A stretch of 64,000 bases of DNA, taken from NCBI RefSeq assembly GCF_006715765.1, contig NZ_VFNV01000001.1, positions 1,984,001 to 2,048,000 on the forward strand, read 5' to 3'. Source of the DNA: Rarobacter incanus (GTDB taxonomy: Bacteria; Actinomycetota; Actinomycetes; Actinomycetales; Cellulomonadaceae). Shown piece by piece: positions 17,701 to 26,582 of the stretch. The stretch's first letter is position 1. Each line of letters opens with the position of its first letter. A model generated the notes under the pieces. That model made no database searches. It was not told the origin of the DNA and worked only from the letters and a program-made list of their open reading frames with translations. Both the position numbers and the translations under genes were made by a program.

Positions 17701-17890
17701 CAAGATCAAGGTGGGTAAGAAGGTCGTTCGCACGGTTACGATCACGGCGAAGAAGAACGGTAAGGTCACCGTGAAGCTTCCCAAGAAGTACAGCAAGACG
17801 ATCAAGGTGAAGGCTACATTCGTCCCGAAATCGAAGAGCACGGTTGCGGGCAAGTCGAGCAAGGCCACCAAGGTCAAGGTTCGTAAGTAG
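11756..17890 (+). CDS. Giant secreted multi-domain GH92 glycosidase
   Basis: ATG 11756 follows AGGGAG and begins a signal peptide (MRNRSPHVRRKPF, core, APTALA); the upstream GTG is less likely. Of 2044 residues, about 97-223 form a discoidin/CBM32-like domain, 225-410 a beta-sandwich and 415-1180 the GH92 region. A second discoidin-like domain lies at 1196-1332, then further beta-sandwiches, PKD (about 1650-1725), an Ig-like type-3 module, an Asn/Gly/Asp linker and Lys-rich Ig-like modules (1843-2044). GH92 motifs include NNGFWDTYRTAWPMYSY and GYPGDEDNGAMASWY (candidate base residues Asp1086 and Asp1088). The usual GNE acid motif reads SNQVSFHIPYLY, with Gln at 1044. GH92 enzymes are calcium-dependent exo-alpha-mannosidases; the Gln may mean a mannosyl-phosphate substrate. 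Confidence 0.85.
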   Translation: MRNRSPHVRRKPFSILLATVAAGAVAVTGGVAAAPTALAASLDQTAWHSSFDSTADPTGFKTSVADGTYTNLSGKSFSKGSLSGFIAEAKASTEPNSGESSAKLYDGDPETKWFGGSSSAWVQYKLSQAKTATKYILALANDATGRNPKNWTLEGSSDGNSWTTLDTQSNQLGTEGGAPSYFTRHEFTIPSGARGSYTYYRLNVTATHGESAVQLGEFELIDGSSNEVYKQGNWNTYKSSGPRDSRVAKTGVGFTGSGSLEYKGFDTADGAAKGTNVLYSDLDLEIGTQTELSYKIFPTLDELSLDYSSTYVAVDVEYTDADGSNTKRMSTTAGLTDQYGFGVSAAEQGAAKTLYGRQWNSVRVDLSSLQGKRVKRILLTYDNPQGTNDAEAWGWIDDIKLAKATPIDSSSYTNYVDTRRGTNSNGAFSRGNNYPAVAVPNGFNFVTPLTQGGSRDDLYKYQESNNGDNRPRLQGIGLSHEPSRWITDRNQLQVMPSTTSDSTPNGDLVARELSFSHDNEVAQPDEYSVDFDNGIKAKTTATSHAVIFNFTFPAGAASRTVFLDKVWDNASFTIGDNNTFTGWMDGSTAGATRMFVYGQFSSAVTKSGTAANRSSAKYFQFNSDTVELRLATSMISVDQAKKNFNLEIAGKSYQDVQTAAQSKWDERLGVIDVTGATDVEKVNLYSNLYRLNLFPNEQHENTGTAEAPVWKYASPVNAGSGSASDTQTNAPIKSGKMYVNNGFWDTYRTAWPMYSYLYPDVAAELTDGFVNQYEDGGWIARWSAPGYDNQMTGTSSDASFADAYIQGDLTTAEAEKAYEAALKNATALNSSNVKSDGNYDADRVGRKSLSTSIFLGYTPASQDQSVSWGLEGLINDYAIGKMAEKLSQNVTDSAKKKRYAEEASYFLTRAESYVNLFDSTVGDPDDSNTPLGFFTARDTDGSWIMKAGSYNLSNTTTVYNPEDWNAGNGTRYNNHTYTETDGWNFAFHAPYDVDGLASLYGGKDGLVQKLNTFFSTPEKAATRKIHETYEARDVRMGQWGASNQVSFHIPYLYAAAGNPAGTQKVVREAMSRLYVGSEIGQGYPGDEDNGAMASWYVFSALGFYPLAVGSGQYVIGSPLYDKVTISPLGTTDSLTITANNNSHDNIYIQSAKLDGSDLKTATVDQSQLTRGTHTLTFQMGSTASSWGETSLAAASPTPAVDVAKQDYASTSVAGLANAKALTDDNSTTEASLPAAASDIVVSALTPSTLTEYTITNSKSGADPTDWTLYGKSADDKWVKLDERSGQSFEWRTQTRPFAIENAGIYSEYKLSVTATTGGGATIAELELLSNKTTDTQGELKVTAASQLSAGTGSEFTGVLAGVSGVAPQATVDYGSGAVDATVTALRSGGYAISAPTTFEKPGLYTATVNVTSGTQTATVKVNISVEQFSLAQSVAAAANVACFSEVGIGGSCDGQGYAYNKAAVTEAGVTFGTEQTVKIAGVDYYYTLPDVASGQADTMTGLGQTVSGYVNPDATKISVLGSANEGAQAMMIYLNFTDGTTQAVRVGVSDWVGGVTDLQEQNTLVFNAPGRLAGTGTESTVKNAGVFATAPVAIDKDSSGKVKTIKSISLENQGTDVRAGKAHIMAFAFDASAASTLVANAVTEPATAGAGQSQTLTLATTSGGTGSVAANINWGDGSPIEAATISGGTVTGTHTYTAKGTYTVTTTVYDAAGATTYTRIVTVEGKDASTTVLTASASQVEAGGQVTLVAVVAPATATGKVEFFQAGASLGAVDLEGGSAAKTVTLANPGTQTFTAKYLGDDNVLESSSQSVGVVVTPKDNGGGDNGGGDNGGGDNGGDNAGQTITVSKPVIVRGTQVYGASAAKRAALSVTVKNASTGTVEFRVGSRSLGTVKLAADGKNASAKLTLPAKLPVGSYVGIIAVVKTAKGTVVSDPTTAKITVTKAKLAKVKVKGKKFKKGTKPKVKITLGRLSNGARPVGKIKIKVGKKVVRTVTITAKKNGKVTVKLPKKYSKTIKVKATFVPKSKSTVAGKSSKATKVKVRK
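17213..17275 (+). repeat. Tandem repeat coding the Asn/Gly/Asp linker
   Basis: A 15-base unit (close to GACAACGGCGGCGGT) is repeated about four times in frame. It encodes a flexible GGGDN linker between the Ig-like module and the Lys-rich C-terminal modules of the GH92 protein. Confidence 0.8.
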
Positions 17891-17903
17891 CTCATATCGT
17901 GAG

Positions 17904-17944
17904 AAGGCGGGCGGGGTCCGGAAAGCGGGCCCGGCCCGCCTTTT
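17904..17944 (+). terminator. Rho-independent terminator after the GH92 gene
   Basis: AAGGCGGGC (17904-17912) pairs with GCCCGCCTT (17934-17942), with extra pairing inside the loop, followed by TT. It lies 13 bases after the GH92 stop. Confidence 0.8.
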
Positions 17945-18043
17945 CAGCGTTCGCAAGCAAGTGCGAGGACAATGGTCCTATCGGGCAAAACGGACATGCC
18001 GTAGGTTCGATGCAGGACGAAACGACCAGCCAAGGAGGATGCA

Positions 18044-19603
18044 GTGCGCATCGGTGTGCCGAAGGAATCAGCGGCTGAGCAGCGAATAGTCGCCGCGACG
18101 CCGAAGACCGTGGCGAAGCTCAAAGCGCTCGGTTATGAGGTTGCGATCGAGAGCGGCGCGGGAGCCCGCGCGAACTTCATGGACGAGGCTTATCAAGCCG
18201 CGGGGGCCGCAATCGTCACCGCAGACGAAGCGTGGCGCAGCGACATTGTCATAAAAATGGACGAGCCCACCGTCAGCGAGATTGGTCGCATGACCAAAGG
18301 GGCGACGGTCATTTCGCGCATGGCCCCGAGCGATCACCCCGAGTTGATCGAATCCCTCAAGACGCACGGCGTCACCGGCCTGTGCCTGGATGCGGTACCG
18401 CGCATTTCCCGCGCGCAATCGCTCGACGTGCTGTCATCCATGAGCAACATCGCGGGCTATAGGGCGGTCATTGAGGGCGCCGAGGCCTACGGCGGTATGT
18501 TCGGCGGGCAGGTCACCGCCGCTGGAAAGACCGCGCCGGCCACGGTGTTTGTCATCGGCGCGGGCGTTGCGGGCCTGGCTGCGCTTGGCGCGGCGGGGTC
18601 GCTAGGTGCGCAGGTGCGCGCATTCGACGTGCGCCCGGAGGTAGCCGAGCAGATCGAGTCGATGGGTGCCACCTTTGTGCGCTCCGCGGGGCAGCAGGAG
18701 GTGTCGGCGGATGGCTACGCCAAGCCGCTGACAGATGAGCAAGTCAAGGCCACCGAAAAGACTTACGCGGAGGAATCGGCCAAGGCTGACATCGTCATCA
18801 CGACCGCGCTCGTTCGCGGCAAGGCGGTGCGCACCATCACGAAGGAGATGGTGGCGGCAATGAAGCCGGGAAGCGTGATCGTCGACCTCGCGGCATCCGG
18901 CGGCGGCAACTGCGAGCTGACCATCCCCGGGCACAAGATTGTGACCGACAACGGCGTGACCATAGTCGGCTACACCGACCTGCCGGGGCGGATGGCCGCG
19001 CAGGCATCGCAGCTGTACGGCACCAACATCGTCAATCTGCTTCAGTTATGCACCCCAAAGAAGGACGGTGAACTCGTCCTTGATATGGACGATGTCGTCC
19101 AGCGGGCCATCACCGTTGCGCGCGCCGGGGAAGTGCTGTGGCCGCCACCGCCAGTCCAGGTTTCCGCCGCACCGAAACCAGCCGCGCAACCCGCGGCGGC
19201 GCCGGCGCAGGATCCGGCCGACCGCGCGAAGCGGGAGGCCGCGGCGGCGAAGAGGCGGGAACAAAAGCTGTTCGCCTACGGGGGGATCGCCGCCGTGCTG
19301 ATCGGCCTCGCCATCACGTTTTCCTCGACGGCGTTCTTGGGATACTTCACGGTGTTCATCCTGGCTGTCTTCATCGGGTTCTATGTCATCACCAACGTGA
19401 CCCACTCGCTGCACACGCCGCTGATGGCGCAGACGAATGCGATCTCGGGCATCATCTTGGTCGGCGCCTTGTTGCAACTGGGATCCGACAACCTGTGGGT
19501 CGTCGCGGTAGCCTTCGTCGCCGCAGCGGTTGCCGCAATCAACATCTTCGGCGGTTTCTTGGTTGCGAGCCGCATGATCAACATGTTCCACAAGGAGGCC
19601 TGA
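18044..19603 (+). CDS. pntA: NAD(P) transhydrogenase, alpha subunit
   Basis: The GTG start follows AAGGAGG. The 519-residue protein has the NAD(H)-binding domain I (MRIGVPKE, FVIGAGVAGLAALGAAGSLGA, RPEVAEQIESMGA), an Ala/Pro-rich hinge (about 365-400) and a four-segment membrane part (about 410-510). It is thus an undivided alpha subunit carrying both. With PntB it couples hydride transfer between NADH and NADP+ to proton movement across the plasma membrane. pntB starts 3 bases downstream. Confidence 0.95.
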   Translation: MRIGVPKESAAEQRIVAATPKTVAKLKALGYEVAIESGAGARANFMDEAYQAAGAAIVTADEAWRSDIVIKMDEPTVSEIGRMTKGATVISRMAPSDHPELIESLKTHGVTGLCLDAVPRISRAQSLDVLSSMSNIAGYRAVIEGAEAYGGMFGGQVTAAGKTAPATVFVIGAGVAGLAALGAAGSLGAQVRAFDVRPEVAEQIESMGATFVRSAGQQEVSADGYAKPLTDEQVKATEKTYAEESAKADIVITTALVRGKAVRTITKEMVAAMKPGSVIVDLAASGGGNCELTIPGHKIVTDNGVTIVGYTDLPGRMAAQASQLYGTNIVNLLQLCTPKKDGELVLDMDDVVQRAITVARAGEVLWPPPPVQVSAAPKPAAQPAAAPAQDPADRAKREAAAAKRREQKLFAYGGIAAVLIGLAITFSSTAFLGYFTVFILAVFIGFYVITNVTHSLHTPLMAQTNAISGIILVGALLQLGSDNLWVVAVAFVAAAVAAINIFGGFLVASRMINMFHKEA

Positions 19604-19606
19604 GCT

Positions 19607-21058
19607 ATGACCGCCCTACTCGCGACCGGCACGGAAATCGCCGCGAACCTTCAGCGGTGGCACTCGCTGGTCCAGGCCGCCTACGTAATCGCGGGTGTGC
19701 TCTTCATCCTCTCCCTGGCGGGCCTGTCGAAGCAGCAGAGCGCGCGGATGGGTAACCTCGCCGGAAAGATCGGCATGACGCTGGCGCTCGTCGCCACGGT
19801 CGGCTTGTCGCTGATCCAGACCGAATCGAGCGTGATCCAGACGGCGTCCCTGATCGTCGCGGCGCTGCTGATCGGTGGAATCATAGGCACAATTGCGGCC
19901 CGGCGCATCGAGATGACGCAGATGCCGGAAATGATCGCGATCCTGCACTCCTTCGTGGGCCTGGCGGCGGTCCTGGTCGGATTCAACTCGTACGTGACCG
20001 AGCCGAAGACCGACGCCGTTCACCTCGTCGAGGTGTTTGTGGGGGTCTTCATCGGTGCGATCACCTTTACGGGTTCGATCATTGCGTACCTGAAGCTGTC
20101 GGCAAAGATGAAATCCAAGCCGCTGACGCTGCCCGGGCGCAACGTTTTGAACCTCGTGGCGATCGCCGTGAGCGCGGTCCTTCTCGCGGTGTTCCTGGTC
20201 AAGCCCGTGATGTGGCCGCTCGCGGTCATGACGGTGATCGCGCTAGCCATCGGGCTCCACCTGGTCGCCGCCATCGGCGGGGGCGACATGCCCGTCGTCG
20301 TATCGATGCTGAACAGCTATTCGGGGTGGGCGGCCGCTGCCGCCGGGTTCATGCTGTCGAACAATCTCCTCATCATCACCGGGGCGCTGGTGGGTGCCTC
20401 TGGTGCCATCTTGTCCTACATCATGTGCAAGGCGATGAACCGCAAATTCATGTCGGTGATCCTTGGCGGTTTCGGGGATGCGCCCGCGGGCGCGGCCGCC
20501 GAGCAGGTGACCGGCGAAATCCACGAAACGAACGTGGATGACGTGGCGACGCTGCTGCTGGACGCTAAGTCTGTGATCATCGCGCCGGGGTATGGCATGG
20601 CCGTCGCGAAGGCGCAGTACCCCGTCGCCGATCTCGCAGCGAAACTGCGGGCGCGGGGCATCGAGGTGCGGTTTGCCGTTCACCCCGTCGCCGGGCGCCT
20701 GCCGGGTCACATGAACGTTCTGCTCGCAGAGGCGAAGGTCCCGTACGACATAGTCGAGGAAATGGACGAGATCAACGACGACTTTGCAACCACGGACGTG
20801 GTGTTGGTGATCGGCGCCAATGACACGGTGAACCCGGCCGCGATGGAGGACCCCAATTCGCCGATCGCGGGCATGCCCGTGCTCGAAGTGTGGAACGCCA
20901 AGCACGTGGTGGTGTTCAAGCGATCGATGGCCGTCGGGTACGCGGGTGTGCAAAACCCGCTCTTCTTCAAGGACAACACGCAGATGCTGTTCGGGGACGC
21001 CAAAACCCGCGTCGAAGAACTGGTGCATACGGTCGACGCCGACACGAACAACAACTGA
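19607..21058 (+). CDS. pntB: NAD(P) transhydrogenase, beta subunit
   Basis: The 483-residue protein has about eight or nine membrane segments in its first 270 residues ([28 protein letters not shown]). The NADP(H)-binding domain III follows ([54 protein letters not shown]). It forms the proton channel with PntA and makes NADPH. It is cotranscribed with pntA and ends before a strong terminator. Confidence 0.96.
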   Translation: MTALLATGTEIAANLQRWHSLVQAAYVIAGVLFILSLAGLSKQQSARMGNLAGKIGMTLALVATVGLSLIQTESSVIQTASLIVAALLIGGIIGTIAARRIEMTQMPEMIAILHSFVGLAAVLVGFNSYVTEPKTDAVHLVEVFVGVFIGAITFTGSIIAYLKLSAKMKSKPLTLPGRNVLNLVAIAVSAVLLAVFLVKPVMWPLAVMTVIALAIGLHLVAAIGGGDMPVVVSMLNSYSGWAAAAAGFMLSNNLLIITGALVGASGAILSYIMCKAMNRKFMSVILGGFGDAPAGAAAEQVTGEIHETNVDDVATLLLDAKSVIIAPGYGMAVAKAQYPVADLAAKLRARGIEVRFAVHPVAGRLPGHMNVLLAEAKVPYDIVEEMDEINDDFATTDVVLVIGANDTVNPAAMEDPNSPIAGMPVLEVWNAKHVVVFKRSMAVGYAGVQNPLFFKDNTQMLFGDAKTRVEELVHTVDADTNNN

Positions 21059-21064
21059 GCGATC

Positions 21065-21117
21065 GCGCAAGGCGCCCCCCAACGAAACCCGGTATCGTTG
21101 AGGGGCGCCTTTGCGCG
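21065..21117 (+). terminator. Terminator between pntB and galE
   Basis: AAGGCGCCCC...AACGA (21069-21085) pairs with TCGTT..GGGGCGCCTT (about 21095-21111), followed by one more T. Flanking GCGCAA and TTGCGC extend the stem. Confidence 0.8.
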
Positions 21118-21145
21118 CGCACTGGCACGGCATCAAGGAGATGTA

Positions 21146-22132
21146 ATGACCGTAATTGTCACCGGAGGTGCAGGGTACATCGGCGCGCACGTTGTGCGGC
21201 TGCTGAATCAGGCCGGGCAAAAGGTCGTCGTCGTCGACGACCTTTCCACCGGCGACGCAGCGCGCATCGGCGGGGCGCCGCTTGTCGCAATGGACATTGC
21301 CGAACCCGGTGCCAGCGACCGGCTCGCGCAGGTCCTCGGCGACTACGGGGCCACCAGCGTCATTCACTTCGCTGCCCGCAAGCAGGTTGGTGAATCCGTG
21401 CAGCGACCGACCTGGTACTTCGCGCAGAACGTCGGGGGTATGACAAACCTGCTCGACGCAATGGAGCGCACCCGCACCGACCGGCTGGTGTTTTCCTCGT
21501 CCGCGGCGGTTTACGGCCAGCCGGACGTCGGGATCGTCCAGGAGAAAAACCCCACGGTTCCGATCAACCCGTACGGGCAGACAAAACTCGCGTGTGAATG
21601 GCTGTCGGCGGATGCCGCCGTCTCGTGGGGCCTGCGCGTCGTCGCCCTCAGGTACTTCAACGTCGCGGGGGCGGGTGCGCCGGATCTGGGCGACCCGGCG
21701 GCCCTGAACCTGGTGCCAATGGTGCTGGAGCGGCTCGCCGCGGGGCGCCCTCCCGCGATCTTCGGGCAGGACTATCCAACCCCGGACGGCACGTGCGTGC
21801 GCGATTACATACACGTGCAGGACCTTGCGCGAGCCCACATCGACTCGATCGCCTACCTGGACCGCGAGGATCGTCCCTACCAATCCTTCAACGTGGGGAC
21901 CGGTGTGGGATCTTCGGTCAAGGAAGTGATCGAGGAAATTGGTCGCGTCAGCGGCCTGGATGTGACGCCCGAGATCATGCCGCGCAGGCTGGGCGATCCG
22001 GCGGAACTTGTTGGGGATCCGGCCCGCATCACCAACGTCTTGGGATGGAGCGCGAAGTATGGCCTGTCTCAGATAATCGAATCGGCGTGGGAGGCCTGGC
22101 AGGCCGGTCCCAACCGAATCGAAATGCAATAG
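21146..22132 (+). CDS. galE: UDP-glucose 4-epimerase
   Basis: ATG 21146 follows AAGGAGAT; the longer frame from 21098 would start inside the pntB terminator. The 328-residue short-chain dehydrogenase-like protein has the nucleotide motif TGGAGYIGAH, the YGQTK catalytic Tyr-Lys pair, FSSSAAVYGQP and RDYIHVQDLA. It interconverts UDP-glucose and UDP-galactose. It has its own transcription unit between the pnt terminator and eno. Confidence 0.93.
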   Translation: MTVIVTGGAGYIGAHVVRLLNQAGQKVVVVDDLSTGDAARIGGAPLVAMDIAEPGASDRLAQVLGDYGATSVIHFAARKQVGESVQRPTWYFAQNVGGMTNLLDAMERTRTDRLVFSSSAAVYGQPDVGIVQEKNPTVPINPYGQTKLACEWLSADAAVSWGLRVVALRYFNVAGAGAPDLGDPAALNLVPMVLERLAAGRPPAIFGQDYPTPDGTCVRDYIHVQDLARAHIDSIAYLDREDRPYQSFNVGTGVGSSVKEVIEEIGRVSGLDVTPEIMPRRLGDPAELVGDPARITNVLGWSAKYGLSQIIESAWEAWQAGPNRIEMQ

Positions 22133-22150
22133 AAGGTGTGGCGGATCTGA

Positions 22151-23539
<1,389 letters not shown>

Positions 23540-23580
23540 TCGATTAGGGGGGCGCGACGCCCGCCGGATTGAACATGCGA

Positions 23581-23616
23581 AAGGGTCGGCCCCGGCGACG
23601 GGGTCGGCCCTTCCTT
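23581..23616 (+). terminator. Terminator after eno
   Basis: AAGGGTCGGCCCC (23581-23593) pairs with GGGGTCGGCCCTT (23600-23612), with two G-U pairs and a 6-base loop. CCTTTATT follows. Confidence 0.8.
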
Positions 23617-23688
23617 TATTGTCGATCATGGGACCTGGAATTCTATGGTGAAAGAATTCGGCCGTGCGCCAAGACAACTCCGCAAATA

Positions 23689-23699
23689 ACGGTTACCGT
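23689..23699. promoter_or_regulatory. Operator-like palindrome upstream of the beta-helix gene
   Basis: ACGGTTACCGT has 5-base arms around a single T and lies 43 bases before the start codon. It differs from the GACAACG operator of the mannosidase genes. Binding of a regulator is only an inference from symmetry and position. Confidence 0.35.
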
Positions 23700-23742
23700 A
23701 GTCACTTGAGATCGAAACTATTCATATGCGGCGGGGTTTGAA

Positions 23743-25461
23743 ATGCGCGTTGTTGGGGAAAATATCTTGATGCGAACTCTAGGGGGCGTGGTCGTCGTGT
23801 CCCTGCTCGCCCTAGGGCTCGGCGCCCCCTCGGCCAACGCGGGCAACGGCGCCTCCACCCTAGGCGACCAGCAATCGGGGTCGGCCGCCGATAGCGGCGA
23901 ATCCCTGGGAGACGACGCGGGCGGCATCCCGGACGCGAGCGGAGTAGACGGGGGCGCGGACACCCCCACGACGGCTTCGCCCCTGCCCGTGGCCGCATCG
24001 CTACAAAAACGAGTAAGCGAGTCTACGGGAAGCGCGACGGCTTCGGCCAAGACCCTGCGTTCCTACCTAAAGTCGCGTGACAAAGTCAGGGCAAAGAAGC
24101 GCAAGACGTATAGGGTCACGCCATCGACAAAACCCACAAAGAAGGGTTACAAGAACACCAATTACCGCAAGTCAAAGGGCTACAACAAGTACACCAAGCA
24201 CTATTACATGCTCCGCAGTTACCTCGAGCGGATCGAGAAGAACGGCGGCGGTGTGCTCGTTCTCAAAAAGGGTGTGTACCTGGTACCCGGTGCCCTATAC
24301 GTGCCGAAGAATACGACGATCAGACTCGAAAAGGGCGCGGTTGTGCGCAAGACGAGGGTCACCCACACCGCAAAGGTGAAGGTCTCCAACGCGCTATTCC
24401 AGACAATTCGGCCCTCGAAGGGGCTCAAGAACGGCAAGAGCGCCAAGTACCGCTATTCCGGCTACAAGGGCGAGAAGAACATAACGATTACCGGAAAGCC
24501 CGGATCCGTGATCGACCTGAACAACATTGCCTGGGCGCACGGAATCGTGATCGGGCACGCGCAACGGGTCACCGTCAAGGGGATTTCGTTCATACGCGCT
24601 AATCGCGCCCACTACATCGAGTTGGATGCGTCAAAGCAGGTCGTCATCGACAGCAATTCGTTCGGCCCGGTGGGCAAGGATACGTGCCGATGCAAGGAGG
24701 CGGTGAATCTCGATACGCCCGATCGCATCATCGGCGGTTTCCCGTTTGCTTGGTCCGCGCAAGACAAGACCGCGAACGACACGGTCGTGGTCACTCGAAA
24801 CGGCTTCAACGGCACCGAGGTCGGAGTCGGAACTCACAACTTCTCCGCGAATAAGGTGGGAAGCTCCTACGTGCAGATCTATCACCGGCGTATCACGGTA
24901 TCCGGAAATACGTTCACCAACATCAAGGGCCGTTACGCTGTCCATGTCATGCAATGGGACAAGGCGACTGTTGCGAACAACACGGTAGACAAGGTAGTCC
25001 AGACATCCGGAATCGAGCGCGGAATCGTGGTGGACGGGTCGCGCGATCTGCTCATATCCAAGAACGTCATCATGAATGTGCCGCGCGCGATCGAGCTGCG
25101 CGTGACGACAACGGGTGCCAACGCGCTCTTCTACGGCTACAGCGTCAACTACGTGAGCGAAATCGATTTCAGCTCGTGGCAGACGAATATCATTTCGAAA
25201 GTGGATGAGAGCTTCATCCGGTGGGCGACTGGGGTGCCCGGTGAGGATCTGAAACGACGCATCGCCATCCCGTGCGTCAAATCGTGCGGGGTGCCTGCCA
25301 AGTACAAGTATGTGCAGACGTACATAATCCCGGAGCCTGAACCGACCCCGGAACCGGGCGGTGGCACCGGTGGCGATGCTGGTGCGGGGACGGATACGGG
25401 CACCGGGTCCGGGGGAGATACGGGCGGCGCTACCGGAACGAGTGACGGTGGCTCTCAGTAA
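23743..25461 (+). CDS. Secreted right-handed parallel beta-helix protein
   Basis: The 572-residue product begins with a signal peptide; ATG 23743 follows GGGG, and ATG 23770 is a possible later start. After a low-complexity region comes a very basic stretch (about residues 105-156, rich in Lys, Tyr and Asn). A beta-helix domain follows (155-520) of the polygalacturonase/pectate-lyase superfamily (GGGVLVLKKGVYLVPGALYV, NITITGKPGSVIDLNN, ITVSGNTFTNIKGRYAVHV). Two Cys pairs (CRC, CVKSC) may form disulfides. The tail is Gly/Thr/Asp-rich. It may cleave or bind an acidic polysaccharide; no catalytic set could be assigned. Its stop overlaps the menB end by 7 bases on the opposite strand. Confidence 0.75.
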   Translation: MRVVGENILMRTLGGVVVVSLLALGLGAPSANAGNGASTLGDQQSGSAADSGESLGDDAGGIPDASGVDGGADTPTTASPLPVAASLQKRVSESTGSATASAKTLRSYLKSRDKVRAKKRKTYRVTPSTKPTKKGYKNTNYRKSKGYNKYTKHYYMLRSYLERIEKNGGGVLVLKKGVYLVPGALYVPKNTTIRLEKGAVVRKTRVTHTAKVKVSNALFQTIRPSKGLKNGKSAKYRYSGYKGEKNITITGKPGSVIDLNNIAWAHGIVIGHAQRVTVKGISFIRANRAHYIELDASKQVVIDSNSFGPVGKDTCRCKEAVNLDTPDRIIGGFPFAWSAQDKTANDTVVVTRNGFNGTEVGVGTHNFSANKVGSSYVQIYHRRITVSGNTFTNIKGRYAVHVMQWDKATVANNTVDKVVQTSGIERGIVVDGSRDLLISKNVIMNVPRAIELRVTTTGANALFYGYSVNYVSEIDFSSWQTNIISKVDESFIRWATGVPGEDLKRRIAIPCVKSCGVPAKYKYVQTYIIPEPEPTPEPGGGTGGDAGAGTDTGTGSGGDTGGATGTSDGGSQ

Positions 25462-26411
25462 TAGTGGGGGTACTGTTCCCAGTTCGGCTCGCGCTTTTGG
25501 AGAAACGCGTCACGGCCTTCTTGGGCCTCGTCCGTCATATATGCCAATCGGGTGGCTTCACCTGCGAACACCTGCTGGCCGGCCAGCCCATCGTCGGCGA
25601 GATTGAAGGCAAACTTCAGCATGCGAATAGCCTGCGGTGATTTCGTCGAAATGATGCGCGCGTACTCCAAACCCGCCTTCTCCAGGTCCGCATGCGGGAC
25701 AACATCATTGACGCTGCCCCAATCGTAGGCCTGCTGGGCGCCGTATTCGCGGGCAAGGAAGAAAATCTCGCGTGCCCTCTTTTGCCCCACCTGGCGCGCC
25801 AGATAGGCCGAACCGTAGCCCCCATCGAATGAGCCAACATTCGCATCCGTCTGCATGAACCGCGCGTGTTCGGCGCTCGCTATTGTGAGGTCGGCGACGA
25901 CGTGCAGCGAATGCCCGCCGCCGGCCGCCCACCCGTTGACGAGCGCGATCACGACCTTCGGCATGGTGCGAATCAGCCGTTGCACCTCCAAAATGTGCAA
26001 GCGTCCCGCGCGGGTGGGGTCGAATGTGGCCGGGGTGTCGCCCTCCGCGTAGTGGTAGCCATCCTTGCCCCGGATGCGCTGATCGCCGCCGGAACAAAAC
26101 GCGTGCTTGCCGTCGAGGGGGGAGGGGCCGTTGCCGGTGAGCAATACAGTGCCCACACTCGGCGTCATGCGGGCGTGGTCGAGCGCGCGGTACAGTTCGT
26201 CGACCGTGGCGGGGCGAAAGGCGTTGCGGACCTCAGGACGGTCGAAGGCGATCCGGACGACCGGCAGGTCTTTCCCGGACGCGGGATCGATGCCGCGGTG
26301 ATAAGTGATGTCCGCGAGGTGGCCCGCCCCCGCTTCGCTGCGCCAACGCGCCGGGTCGAACGGGGTATCCGGGCCGAGGTGGGGGTGGGGGTCAGTTCTT
26401 TCGACGCGCAT
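25455..26411 (-). CDS. menB: 1,4-Dihydroxy-2-naphthoyl-CoA synthase
   Basis: The 318-residue crotonase-fold protein has the MenB motifs VRIAFDRPEVRNAFRPATVDE, FCSGGDQRIRGKDGY, VNGWAAGGGHSLHVVADLTIAS and NVGSFDGGYGSAYLAR, and ends with the usual NWEQYPHYY. It closes the second ring of menaquinone from o-succinylbenzoyl-CoA. The start at 26411 (ATG) is chosen; a GTG three codons upstream (26420) is possible. It is transcribed away from the kinase gene, sharing a 171-base divergent region. Other men genes (menC, menD, menG) lie 14-20 kb downstream on the other strand. Confidence 0.95.
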   Translation of the reverse strand: MRVERTDPHPHLGPDTPFDPARWRSEAGAGHLADITYHRGIDPASGKDLPVVRIAFDRPEVRNAFRPATVDELYRALDHARMTPSVGTVLLTGNGPSPLDGKHAFCSGGDQRIRGKDGYHYAEGDTPATFDPTRAGRLHILEVQRLIRTMPKVVIALVNGWAAGGGHSLHVVADLTIASAEHARFMQTDANVGSFDGGYGSAYLARQVGQKRAREIFFLAREYGAQQAYDWGSVNDVVPHADLEKAGLEYARIISTKSPQAIRMLKFAFNLADDGLAGQQVFAGEATRLAYMTDEAQEGRDAFLQKREPNWEQYPHYY

Positions 26412-26582
26412 GGCTGCCACTCTAGTCGGCGACGAGCGAGCGACGTTAACCTGTGGAAACCGTGGCTCCTTTGCGTCGCTGCCGGTAGAGTGATCCGGAA
26501 ACCTAGACCGAAATGCCACAAGGCAAAAGTCACAGCAAACCCATAGGCGAGTTGAGCTGCACAGCACAAGGGAGGGGCATTC

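Noticed and set aside
2011-17890. Sortase (LPXTG) anchoring of the secreted proteins
   Set aside because: No LPXTG-like motif followed by a hydrophobic helix and basic tail occurs at any of these C termini; they end in Lys-rich modules.
23638-23659. Two GAATTC hexamers around the beta-helix gene upstream region
   Set aside because: Two 6-base palindromes 16 bases apart are not enough to claim an operator or a transposon trace.
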